A DNA stretch of 64,000 nucleotides, taken from NCBI GenBank assembly GCA_949128115.1, contig OX421963.1, positions 1,612,001 to 1,676,000 on the forward strand. Reading direction: 5' to 3'. The position numbers were made by a program, and so were the translations under genes. A model generated the notes under the pieces. That model was not told the origin of the DNA. It saw only the letters and a program-made list of their open reading frames with translations, and made no database searches. Shown piece by piece: positions 45,166 through 56,734 of this stretch. This DNA is from Anaspis maculata (taxonomy: Eukaryota > Arthropoda > Insecta > Coleoptera > Scraptiidae). Position 1 is the stretch's first letter; each line of letters starts with the position of its first letter.

Positions 45166-48100
45166 CTGATTTCAGTATACCAATCACAGTGGTGGGTTGA
45201 TCCTTGCAAACAATCGGTCCTCCCTCATCTCCCGCGCAGGCACCTTTCTCTTCCCCCCCATCGAACTGGGCGCAAAGTATCTTATCTACGATGTCCTCAT
45301 AGTACAAGCGGTAGGCAAAACAATCCTGCATTTAATAAAGAAAGCAAACCAATTTGCACAGTGACTCTTAGAATCATTTCGAGCGACTTGACCCGCAGCA
45401 CCCGATAATTCGTCCCTTAGGGGGGCCATGGGGGCCCTCCAAATTTACAAGATGCAAGAACTTTCACAAAACGATCATTGAGTATCGTCATGTGTGTCAT
45501 ATAATGAGCTTATGGGTCTATTGAAAATGTTCTCAGCAATTATCGTTGTGTCCGTTCCATTCTTCATACTTGAAAAAAATATTCTTAAGCAGATGTCAAA
45601 AAAACTGTTTTTATTTTTTAATCTACGTGAGGAAACGATAAATTCATATGTTTTGTTTAGTTCCCAAAGAAATCGCATTCCGTGAGCCCAATTATAGAGA
45701 CAAAATTTTTATAATGGTATTTTCCAAAGAAGTGGTGTCCTCTTCAGTACACCTTTTTCAACAGCATTTTTTTCAATGCTCCCACTGGATAACAGTGTTA
45801 ATTTTTACAGGTATGAGAAGCTTGAAGTCTTTTCTTAATAATTTGGATGCAACAAGGCTTCAAAACGCGCAAGAGAGCCCTAAAAGAATTTTTTTCTGCT
45901 CGGCTATCAAATTTTTGGCGTGTTGATTTTGTAGTAGGGGAGAAGTGGACAAAAATTCAATCTCGGTCGCGCGGGCGGCGGCGGCGGTTTCATTCTAACG
46001 GCAAATATATTTACGCACAACGACTCTGTATTCTGTTGTACTGCGGGAAAACTTGGCACAGGAGTAGCTTGTACCAAAGCAAGTGATTTGGCCCGCAGCA
46101 CCAACATTTTTTACCCAGGGTACTCTGCATCGTGACCATTCTTCAGAACATGACCCACAATGCAACTGTTTCTGTTATAAGAGCTGATGCATCGACTTGA
46201 TGGTCATTTCTGTGCAATGTTTGTTGGCAAAATCGAGAGCTGTAGTCTTGAATAGATGAAAAATTTATTCAGTAGCGTAATTGTCATATTCTTGTTTATA
46301 ATGTTCAACAGAATTGAAGAAATTAATTAAGTATTGCTTCTGCGCTGTGCCCAGCCTTTAATAATAAAAGCGAGCAAAATACTCGAGTTCCAGTCATTCA
46401 AAATTTATTTGGATATTATTAAATATAAACTTGAAACATCTCCACCCTCCTCTCCACCAGTACTTCCTAACCTCTTCAGAATTCTTCCTCCTCTTTTGAA
46501 ACTTCTCCGGTTTCCGATGTAGCCATACTGAGACCAAATACAAAGATGTTCAGAAGTTTGTATAAGCAAAAAAATACGTACTTGAGTTTCAGCTCATTGC
46601 AGTCCACCCATACCTCTGCAATATGCATCCAGACCGCCGGCGACCAGTTTACAACTCCTTTTGAGCCCCAAGAGGACAGCGAAGAAAATCTATGATAGCA
46701 TCAGTTTGGCCCCAGATATGTCCAACCCGATAGAAATTTTTACTGTATGCCTCAGGCAAGGTATCAAAAGTGGGTGTTATGGCATGCAGCAACCGCTTCG
46801 TCCATGTCGCAAAGAGATCTTTTTGCGCCGTGTGCAATAATCATCGACTTGCAATAAGATATTCCCCCCACGACATACCTGATTTCTGATTTTTGATGTC
46901 AAATCAAGTCTTCTACATGTATTTCTGTTATAACCTTCAACATAATTCAAGAAATGGAGTGTTGCTTCTGCGCCGTGCTCAGCGTGGTCCTTGAGTAATA
47001 AAAATGAACAAGGTACTCAAATACTCTAGGTCCATCAACATGATTGAGCAATTTTGGAAATAAACTTGGAACATCTCCCCGGCTAGATGTATTTCTCAAC
47101 CTCTTCAGAATTTCTCCTCCTCTTCCAAAACTTTTCTGATGCCGCCATACTGAAATCAAATACAGGGATGTTTATATTATGATAATAAGTACCCCATTGG
47201 AATGACAATAATAGCGCCTCTGTTTTTTAGAAAGGCTCTGAAATAACCTAGGAGTGGCGAAGAACCCACCTTTTGTTGCAGCATTCTCCTTTGCATATTT
47301 TGCATTGGAGCGTACACAGAAGTCTGGCTTTTCGACAAGTACACGTTATTGTTTTGCAGTCAGTCTTACATTTTGCAGCTGTTGAAATTTAGAAGTTATT
47401 ATAGGTTCACAAAAAAAAGAAAAACGTACTTGTGTAGCTCACTGCAGTCCCCCCACACTTCAGCAATCAGTGTCCAGACTGGCGACCAGCTCTCATCGAT
47501 TCTCTTCCAGCCCCAAGAGGACGGCAAAAGAACGTCTACGAGAGAGTCAGCTTCAGAGTCGGAGAGCAGAGTCAAGACACGAAATGCGGAAGTCGCTTTC
47601 TCTATGCTCTTCCAGGTCTTCCATGCGTTTGGACGAAAAGAACGAGGCAACCACAGAACGCGTGAAGGCCTCTCAGAGCTAAAAGATTTCTCTTCGCCCA
47701 AACCTTCTGCAATCTGATGGATAGCGATGAATCTTTTGTGCGGTCCGCTACCGAGTAGTGCCCACAGTTTTGGCAGTTCTTGAGAGCGAAGACAGAAGAA
47801 AAACGATATAGCCTATACCACAACATCCGTAACAACGGTGAGGAAAACAATACTCTTTCCTCCGTGAGACACCAATCCCTGATGTGAAAGATTATGCGGC
47901 CATCTGCCATGTCTCCTATGGTGACTTCAACGAATGAAGTTGACGCATCAGCAGAGGAAAAAATCGTTCCCTGCATATTTGTGACAACTGGTGCCCAAAA
48001 TGAATCACAGAGAGCATTCGATCCTAAAAAATCGAAGAGCTACGCTTTGTTCTTCGAATTTTTAAGGAAGTCGGTCCAGTTACGAGTAACTACTCGCATT

Positions 48101-49769
48101 TAACACTTCATTGATTTCTTGAATTTTGTTGAACACTATAACAAGAATATGACAAATACGCTACTGAATAAATTTTTCATCTATTCAAGACTACAGCTCT
48201 CGATTTTGCCAACAAACATTGCACAGAAATGACCATCAAGTCGATGCATCAGCTCTTATAACAGAAACAGTTGCATTGTGGGTCATGTTCTGAAGAATGG
48301 TCACGATGCAGAGTACCCTGGGTAAAAAATGTTGGTGCTGCGGGCCAAATCACTTGCTTTGGTACAAGCTACTCCTGTGCCAAGTTTTCCCGCAGTACAA
48401 CAGAATACAGAGTCGTTGTGCGTAAATATATTTGCCGTTAGAATGAAACCGCCGCCGCCGCCCGCGCGACCGAGATTGAATTTTTGTCCACTTCTCCCCT
48501 ACTACAAAATCAACACGCCAAAAATTTGATAGCCGAGCAGAAAAAAATTCTTTTAGGGCTCTCTTGCGCGTTTTGAAGCCTTGTTGCATCCAAATTATTA
48601 AGAAAAGACTTCAAGCTTCTCATACCTGTAAAAATTAACACTGTTATCCAGTGGGAGCATTGAAAAAAATGCTGTTGAAAAAGGTGTACTGAAGAGGACA
48701 CCACTTCTTTGGAAAATACCATTATAAAAATTTTGTCTCTATAATTGGGCTCACGGAATGCGATTTCTTTGGGAACTAAACAAAACATATGAATTTATCG
48801 TTTCCTCACGTAGATTAAAAAATAAAAACAGTTTTTTTGACATCTGCTTAAGAATATTTTTTTCAAGTATGAAGAATGGAACGGACACAACGATAATTGC
48901 TGAGAACATTTTCAATAGACCCATAAGCTCATTATATGACACACATGACGATACTCAATGATCGTTTTGTGAAAGTTCTTGCATCTTGTAAATTTGGAGG
49001 GCCCCCATGGCCCCCCTAAGGGACGAATTATCGGGTGCTGCGGGTCAAATCGCTCGAAATGATTCTAAGAGTCACTGTGCAAATTGGTTTGCTTTCTTTA
49101 TTAAATGCAGGATTGTTATGAAATGTGCTCCGTACCGCCTGTACTATCAGGCGACTCACAAACAGAAGCTGACACCATGGGCAATTCCAAGCACTTCAAC
49201 CTTTCGTTGGAGGTATCCATTAGGTAAAAATCGTCAGGCTGAAAGTGGTAGACTCCAGAATATCCCCAACCCATGGTGAGTGTTTTGGAGCAAAACTGGT
49301 CATCACTCGACGGCGGTTGCGGCAGCTTCGCCACAGCAATGCGGTCGTTCACGTCGAATGCGTTCTCGAGCTCGATCAGTGCGATGTCATGGATTAAGGT
49401 CGAAAGTGCATCCGAGACATAGAGGTATACGTTGCGTATGTGACGGACTTCCTGGGACGAGCCCGCTACGACTTCCAATGGATCAGACGGTTGGAACTTA
49501 CGGAGCTTAGGTTTGTCGCTGACGCAGGTCAGGACCCATTTTGGATGTATCAGAGTACCGGGGCCAATCCTCTGGAGACTAAGGAAATGATACCGAATCA
49601 ACACGATGAAAGGGTGCTTATCCACTGAACAATCGGTACCGCCGACTATTCGGGGTTTTGGCGGTGCCGATGTTGGATCTCGTGTTGAATCACTGAAACT
49701 CGGGTGAACAAGCAGGAGTGTTGTCAGGAAAACACTGAAATTTGGCGATGAAAAAAGTAAACGCGGCAT
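45166..49769 (-). CDS. S1 serine protease homolog, catalytically inactive (split gene)
   Basis: Exon 1 is 49164-49769 (202 codons): a signal peptide (FLTTLLLVHPSFS, residues 13-25), then the activation site R-IVGG near residue 40, WVLTCVSDK where the family has TAAHC, and HDIALIEL with the catalytic Asp. Exon 2 is 45166-45325: DCFAYRLYYEDIVDKILCAQ then CAGDEGGPIVCK, where the family has GDSGGP. His is absent and Ser is Glu, so this secreted protein cannot be a protease; such homologs often act as regulators or decoys. The intron is phase 0, with acceptor TTAAATGCAG and a non-consensus donor GTTTGT. The 3.8-kb intron holds long inverted arms. Exon 2 ends at CAG-GTGATT, so a further exon is expected. 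No clip domain. Confidence 0.75.
45321..46310. repeat. inverted arm, left (partner 48125-49114)
   Basis: Positions pair as x + y = 94436 with no indel over at least 45475-46107, and no mismatch was seen there. The arm contains repeat R. Its outer end covers the intron acceptor and the first bases of exon 2 of the protease homolog. Beyond about 46310 the arms diverge. Confidence 0.93.
46476..48060 (-). pseudogene. unrecognised tandemly duplicated gene remnant
   Basis: Two related two-exon ends lie on the minus strand. Unit 2: coding from about 48060 down to 47430, then exon 47093-47149. Unit 1: coding about 46837-46582, then exon 46476-46527. Both units have donor CAA-GTACGT and acceptor TTTGRTYTCAG, and give the same pattern: W(S)PVWTLIAEVWGDCSEL in unit 2, WSPAVWMHIAEVWVDCNEL in unit 1, followed after splicing by NMA(A/T)SE and a charged tail. 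The upstream part of unit 2 (FVEVTIGDMADGRIIF) needs at least one frame change, and unit 1 also changes frame near 46650. I do not recognise the protein. It sits between the inverted arms. Confidence 0.4.
48125..49114. repeat. inverted arm, right (partner 45321-46310)
   Basis: Reverse complement of the left arm. Its outer end carries an inverted copy of the acceptor (CTTTATTAAATGCAGGATTG) followed by a diverged inverted copy of the exon 2 start (TACCGCCTGTACTAT versus TACCGCTTGTACTAT), ending within 20 bp of exon 1. Confidence 0.92.
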
Positions 49770-50260
49770 TTCTCTAAGTGACTAACTGACACTTTGACAT
49801 TTTTGTCTCTCGTCGTTGTCATGTCAAAACCTGCTATGCACCTGCAATTTTTCTTCAGGTTCCAGTTGTTAATACCGATCTCCAAATCTTCCCTCACTTC
49901 TGATAGTGCGGTCGGTACGCTGAATGATACTGCACTTTAGGTTAAGGCTGTATACGCAGGGTATCAATATTTCGCCCTCAAAAATAAAAATAAAAAGATA
50001 TAGAGATTTTGAATATTTTGATGGGATTCCATTAAATGTTTGTCCATCTTGTTTCCGTTTGGATTATCCCACATTTTTTAGGAGCCCAATAGCCTCGCCC
50101 ATAGCTCATGCATAGCTCTAAAACACCAAAAAAGTTTCTAAAGGATTACTGGGACATTTTGTGACAAACAATAACATTATCAACTGTTTTATAATTTTAA
50201 GAGACGTAGAAAATTTAGTACAGAGCCAAAGATTTTTTTCGGAAAAAAACGATCAACCGC
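49770..50260. other. upstream of protease homolog; no feature
   Basis: Would contain the promoter of the minus-strand protease homolog. No clear TATA box was chosen. An ACTGCACTTTAGGTTAAGGC segment (about 49930) faintly resembles the repeat R start. Confidence 0.3.
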
Positions 50261-50261
50261 C

Positions 50262-50530
50262 CTTTTGTTACGAATGCTCCAAGTCAAGGACATTACGGTC
50301 GAAATTGTCTTCAACGTAAAGCACGTCTGAAAAGAGAATACGCACCGAGAAATTCGTCAAAAGATCCAAGCAACTCGCAAGTAACATTCCATACCGTTTT
50401 TTTTTCGTCAACAATGTGGAACGTAACGATTGGTACATAGATTCCGGAGCAACCGCCCATTTCACCAATAGTCCAGTTGCTGGCCCTAAGATCCGTAGAA
50501 ATTTTGAGGTGGACAAAATTTCTCTTCGGA
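50262..50530 (+). pseudogene. Ty1/copia gag-protease fragment
   Basis: The 3' frame reads FFVNNVERNDWYIDSGATAH FTNSPVAG. WYIDSGATAHFT is the aspartic protease active site of copia elements (D-S-G-A-T). Upstream, after a one-base frame change, CYEC....GHYGRNC forms the preceding CCHC knuckle. Both frames end quickly. No integrase or reverse transcriptase nearby, so this is an isolated remnant. Confidence 0.75.
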
Positions 50531-51659
50531 TCCTGTTAGGACATGCCTAGAGGATGAAAAAAATTTTGGGTGGCCTTCTGACGTATGGGTCATAAGGTCG
50601 CAGGACGCCATTTTATGTTCTGCAGACCCAATGACAAGATTTTGACATTTTGAGGTCTTGCTTGAACACACATTGAAAAACTGATAAGTTATTTGAATTT
50701 CTGAGAGCATTTTCTGTTAGGTGGGACTATTTTGACGTTTATAGAACGCCCGTGTGAAGATGGTGTGGTGGTGAGAAGAAGAAACCGCATCACCAGCACA
50801 CAAATGCTGCACCATTAGAAGTTTTTTTTTTTCGTATATTCTCAAACACCCACATTAACATGATTCATATCGTTAGATTGTACCCTATAATTTGCAAAAA
50901 GAGTTCACCTGCTCCGGCAACTCTTTTAGTCGGTGAGCGCTAATTTTTTAAAAGGGGGTTCGGAGATGGAATACTTACAAACTTCAACTTATACAGGCGC
51001 CAACCGCTTCCAGCACATCACAGTCAAGAACAAACAGCAGAAAAACGGTATTCCGGTATTTTGACTATAGTTATTACAGATTTTAAATTGAAGTGAAAGA
51101 ATAGAAAAAAGTTAATTTAAAACGAATAAAAATGTCTATTGTTCTCTAAACGAATATGTACAGATAAAATGTGTGAATGTTTTAGGAAAGATAGTAATTA
51201 AAAGAGTGATTAAATATTCAAGTAATGTGGTTAAAAAAAAAAGAGAAAGATATGTTTTGAAAGTACAGGTAAAATATGCAAGAAAGACAAAGAATTGAAA
51301 TGTACCAATTCTCTTCTCAATACTGGTGGTAAGTTCGACGTTCAAACGCTAATAATCAAGGTACCCTTTATACAACAAATACAAAATGAAAACGGCGTGT
51401 CGTGGGGGAGCTACCTAAATTCTGCAGAATTTATTGTATACCAGCGACTCTGGTTCACGAAGTTCAGCCGAATAATACGAGGAAATGGGCACGCTTAATT
51501 AATAGGTCTTACTCATATCTCCCTGTTGACCAGGATCGAAGAAGGGATGTACATTTGTCCCGAAGAAATACTCGCATCAAGGTGAGTAGAGATGATCGGC
51601 ATCAGCAATGAAGTTCTTGGATGGTATTTCACTGGTAGATACCGTTGTACATGGCAATG
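50531..51659. other. unassigned
   Basis: AT-rich. A 60-70 codon frame near 51295-51500 has no recognised motif. It could be decayed copia sequence, but nothing shows it. Confidence 0.3.
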
Positions 51660-51669
51660 ACAGCATAAA

Positions 51670-51800
51670 GTTGAGATAAAGATAAGTAGAGATGAATAAA
51701 GTTGGTTTAAAGTTGACTAAAGTTGGTTTGAGTTGAATAAAGATGAGCATCGTTGAATAAAGTTGACTAAAGTTGAATAGAGATGAGCAGGGATGATGAT
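51670..51800 (+). repeat. degenerate GTTGAATAAAGATGAG tandem repeat
   Basis: About eleven 12-bp units of the form AAAGTTGACTAA / AAAGTTGAATAG / AAAGATGAGCAT. Purine-rich. Confidence 0.7.
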
Positions 51801-52320
51801 TCAGGTTGCAGAAGAAGTTATCCGTGATTTTTGCAGATGATTAACGCCGGAAAAATACATGATGGAGCGTAGATATAAGTCGTAAAGAAATGGTACGTAG
51901 TAAAACGAATCGTAGATACGTCCAAAAATAAAGGTAAAGGGTCTATAAAAAATGTGAAAACGAATAAGTTACCGGTTCTCTAGATTGAAAATTCCTACTC
52001 ACCAGCTAAGAGTACTTCTTCCTGATTTTTACAAAATAATTCTTCAGCCTTTCTAGCAACCTTAGGTTGTATTAAAAAAATGGCTATCAGGATTTTAGCT
52101 TCCAGATCCTCTTTGCATGCTGACCCTTTGACGGTTCGAAACGGAAAAGACGGAATTTTTAAACAAACTATCCGAGGAAAAAGAAAGACCTGATAACTTT
52201 TTGTTCAAAGCGATAAACGCGGCTGAGGAATTAAATTGTGCGCGTGCATACACATGCTGCCGCTCTATTAACTTTACCTACATTTCTTTAAAACTGTTTG
52301 AATTGAAAGATTGAATAATG

Positions 52321-52352
52321 AGAAATTTGAATGAATGAATGAATGAATGAAT
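52321..52352 (+). repeat. GAAT tetranucleotide repeat
   Basis: Six to seven GAAT units (GAATGAATGAATGAATGAAT). Confidence 0.9.
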
Positions 52353-52455
52353 CAATGTAAATTATGCAAGTGATTTAAACTAAATAAAAAAATAAATTGA
52401 GAGACTTGACACAAACTTGAATATTATTATCACCTTAACAAAAATGTTGACTGGA

Positions 52456-52745
52456 GAAATTCGAAAATGGTACAAGGTAGGTAGTGTCATTTGAAATTTC
52501 AAAGTTGGGGTGAGTGGGGGCGAGGGGGCTTAAGATATAAATTGTCCAATGTATGTTTTAGATGTCCCCCTCGATATAAAAATCGACCTGTTTTTGCTCA
52601 AAGACATTTGCACTAGGAATCGGGAGATATTGCAGGTGGATAGTTTTCCAATGATCACCCGGTATTTTAAACTATACGAGCCGAATGCGAAGCAGGAATC
52701 CCGAGGAATGGGAGAAAGATTTTGAATTTTAATCCAAGATGAACC
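52456..52745 (+). repeat. dispersed repeat S, copy 1
   Basis: Also present inverted at about 56735-57010 and direct at about 57708-57915 (shared AGGTAGGTAGTGTCATTTGA, ATAAAAATCGACCTGTTTTT, GATCACCCGGTAT). No coding content. Confidence 0.85.
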
Positions 52746-54330
52746 AGAGGCTATACATAGGTGGTCCATCCTAGCGTAATCATCACATAGTAGTCTTACC
52801 GTTCAAGATAGAGAAAAAGATGTGAGATAAAAGTTATATGGTTTGATGAGACCTATAACCTAAAATTATGTCCAGCTACACAGGTGTCCCATTTTGACGG
52901 GATTAACGTATATTTTTTGTCATTTTTCTGTTCAGCTTCTTCAACTGTCTTATGCCTGTATTTTCGTTTATCAATTGTGTGACAGTGCTACCAACTAAAA
53001 ATAGAAAACTGTGAAAAAGCGATTTTTTTCTTAAAAAAAATCGTAGCGGCCTTGCTTTTCAAAACTAAGGGGTGAAACTTGACATGGTGATAGTTGAGTC
53101 AAAGACCAAAATCTCAATGTCAAAAAAATGCGATTTTTTGCGTTCACAACAAAACAAACTTTTTAATTTTCAAAGTATCATATCTATTTTTTTTCAAATG
53201 GCATGCCCCTAATTTTATAACGTTATCTGATAGCTTTTTTCATCCTTCTATTTTTACTAGGGGCACCCCACCCTAAACTTTTTTTTTAGGATTATCGGAA
53301 ATGTCCACAAAATTTTGCTGTTTTTCTTGTTTTTTTTGCAAAAACTGACTTGGCCGTGATGAATGACAGACAAGCCAAATGGTACGCAGCTGTCAGTTAG
53401 TCAGTCTGAGTATTTTCGAACAAAAAAAATGGCTTCAACGCAAAAAGACAACAAAGTGGAATCCTGGATATCTGGATTAATACCAGATTATCATATCAAT
53501 CATTGCCTCTGGCAATAGTCATTTTCCTTAGTTCGAAAATATTCAGACTGACTAACTGAGAGCTGCGTACTATTTGGCTTGTCTGTCACTCATCACGGCC
53601 AACTCAATTTTTGGAAAAAACCAAAAAATTGGCAAATTTTGTGAAAATTTCCGTTTATCTTGAAAAAATGGGGTATAAGGGTGGGGCACCCCTAATAAAA
53701 ATAAAAGAGGATGAAAAAGTTATCAGATAATGTTATAAAATTAGAGGCATGCCGTTTGAAAAAAAAATAGTTATGATACTTTGAAAAGTTTGATTTTTTT
53801 TGTGAACACCCTGTATCAAAACATCGCATATTTTGACATTGAAATTTTAGTCTTTGACTTGACTATCATCATGTCAAGTTTCATCCCTTAGTTTCGCAAA
53901 GCAAGGCCGCTACGATTTTTTCAAGAAAACTGTGAAAATGCGATTTTTTTCCAGTTTTCTATTTTTAGTTGGTAGCACTGCCACACAATGGGAAAACAAA
54001 AATACAGGAATAGGACAGTTGAAAAAGCTGAACAGAAAAAAGCAAAAAAATAGGGTGTTCCATATAAAAAAAATGACGTTCTGTTAGTCCCGTCAAAATG
54101 GGACACCTGTATAGCTGGAAATAATTTTAGGTTATAGGTCTCATCAAACCATATAACTTTTCCTCTACATCTTTTTCTCAATCTTGAACGGTAAGACCGT
54201 TATGGGATGATTACGCTAAGATGGACCACCCTGTACAGTCTGGTTCATCTTGGATTAAAGTTCAAAATCTTTCTGCCATTCCTCGAAGTCTCCTGCTTCG
54301 CATTTGGCTCGTATAGTTTGAAATATAACT
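52662..54330. repeat. palindromic element P6
   Basis: Arms pair around a centre near 53490. Landmarks include CAGGTGTCCCATTTTGACGG (about 52890) with CCGTCAAAATGGGACACCTG (about 54100), and GGGGCACCCCACCC with GGGTGGGGCACCCC. The loop contains a 29-codon frame starting MASTQKDNKVESWISGLIPD with no recognised function. Confidence 0.82.
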
Positions 54331-56734
54331 CGTATATCATTTCATTGCCAATTACTTTTGTTTCCTCGGTGGAAAAAGGAAAACCTACAACCAAACGACA
54401 TCTAGGCAGGACTGAAAACAAGCGAATGCGCCTCATGGGCATGAGGCTCAGTAGCGCACTTCCTTTTTGGAGGATTAGTGAACGCAAGATGTTAAGTAAT
54501 TAGGGTTCTACCGTCTTGGGCAAAAAATTCCAATATGGCGGCCAAAATATCGACAGAATCATGAAATTCGGCTTGAAAATCAGAATGATTGTACTAGACA
54601 AGGGTAAGTTCCAAGTTTCATGACAATCGTTCCACTAATAAGAAATTTCAATACGGCAGCCAAGATGGCGGCCGAATTATGAAAGCCATTCTGCCTATTT
54701 GGTCCTTGAGAACCTAAGCTATCCACCGGATGAAGTTTAATATTCAAGAGCTGTAGCTTCAGTTCCCGAGAAGAAGTTCAACTTCATCGAAGTGCACAGG
54801 AGATCTCTGTTTTTTTGAGAATAATGATAACGATGTATGGATAACAAAAATAGTGCCCATTGGCCACCCTTGGGGACATCAGCTATTAATCGGAAAAAAG
54901 TTCCAAGACTCTTGTTTCAATTCTCGAGAAGGAGTAGAGCGTCTTAATTTCTGCACGGACTCGGACAGACAGACAAACCGGCCACATAAGCGTCATTCTG
55001 TTACTTATATAAAAAAGTTATCTCCAACTGATTTCGACCTCCTGAACACGAATATCGGGTTCAGTTTTGAATTGGAACATTTCTTTTTTATCGAAAAACC
55101 GAAAAAATGGTAGCCTGTCACATGATTTTTAGTGATACCTACACGGATGATACCTACCTACTTTTTTTTGTTATTGAGCGAACATGTTTCGTAATTTGAG
55201 TGCCATTATCCTTTAGGTACCTAGTATTGGCTATTTCAAAATGGTCAATTACTATTTCGGCACGTCTGATTTTAGATTTGTAGGGTCGTGTAATATGCGC
55301 CGAGCCGTGACTTTGCGGTCGTTTTCAAAAATTGATAACAATTGACCCGACGGTCGGATCGAAGTGGGGTTTTTGTCAAAAGAAAGTTCAAATTGTTCTC
55401 TAAATATAATGCCGTACATGCAGTGATGTATTTCATCAAGAAATTGTAGTTGCCTGCATATCGCAACTTTCTACATCTTACCGCGAATGCCAGCACTTGA
55501 TCGGCGAAGCCGCCCTACACCAAAATGTTATTTTTGTAATTGTTCATGATTATTTCGGCAAAATTTTTCTTTATTCGCGTACCAAGGCCATGAGCTACCC
55601 ATTCGAGTTGAAATATTTTCTGTATTGAATTTCGTTTTGTTCGGAGGAAAGGATATCAAGCACCAGCAAGCAACGAATAAATCATTTGCGGCCGAGCCGT
55701 AGTTTCGGAGTCATTTTCAAAAATTAATAACTACTAATCGGCACCTCGCACCGATGTGAAATTTTCATTAAAATAAAGTTCAAATCATCCTCTAAATATA
55801 ACTTCCCATATGTATTATGGTAAAATGATAAGATCGGGTACTCCTCGCATGTGATAACTTTCGAGATCAGGCCGGCTTCTGAAATGCAGCATTCAACGGC
55901 GATGCCGCGTCACACTAAATTGTTATTATTGTCATTGTTTATTATTATTTCGTCGAGATTTTTCTTGGTTCGGGATACAAGGTCATGAGCTACCCAATGG
56001 AGTAAAATTTTTTTGCAAAAACCTTTTCGTCTAGGACTAGATGCTGTGACGGACGGACAAACGGACGGACGGACGGACGGACGGACGGACAAAGCGAGGA
56101 CAAAAGCGCCTTCCCGTTTGGAGAAGTGCGCTAAAAAACACAGAGACAGAGAGCACAGAACGCTGATAGCAGCAGAGTGAATTTAAAACTACAGGCTATC
56201 ACAAATTTTCAGCTCTTCTCAGCTTGTAACAAACAATTTTTGCGGGAATGTGCTCTTCACCTTCTCTCTTAAGAGAACATGAAGTTTGAATGTGAGAGTT
56301 TGGGAAAAATCAGGATTTTATTCGACACAGTCTGCTGGGTCTCTACGCAAATTTTCAGCCTTCCTCGGCGCCAACTGCGATCTGTACTGCGATAAAAGAT
56401 TTTTTGCCCCTCTCTCTAAAAAGACATGACGCGTACAATAAAAAGTTTCGAAACTTTCACATATTGTTCGGCTCGCTTTATTGAGTGTGTATGCTAAATT
56501 TCAACTTTCTCCGAGTCAAACTGGATGTTTCCAGCAAGAATGTGCATCAGATCTTTACCCTCAAAAAAAAACATGACGCGCACATGGGAAAGTATGGGAA
56601 TTTCAGTGGGATGTTCAGGACACCTTAGAGAGCCTCTGTATGCAAAAATCCAGCTCCTTTCCAGTTTTATTGAGGTTTAAAACCTAAAATTCCTGGGCTA
56701 TATCTACTACAACACTATACCTACCTGTTTGATT
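54331..56734. other. unassigned, with GGAC microsatellite
   Basis: ATGGCGGCC motifs recur near 54535 and 54665. A GACAGACAGACAAACCGGCC segment lies near 54962. A GGAC tetranucleotide run lies at about 56052-56092. AACGGCGAAGCCGC-like blocks occur near 55500 and 55890, suggesting two diverged copies of a ~370-bp unit (about 55270-55560 and 55680-55990). No gene seen. Confidence 0.45.

Noticed and set aside
53429..53518. 29-codon ORF MASTQKDNKVESWISGLIPD in the loop of palindrome P6
   Set aside because: Too short, no family recognised, no splice donor I would trust at its end.
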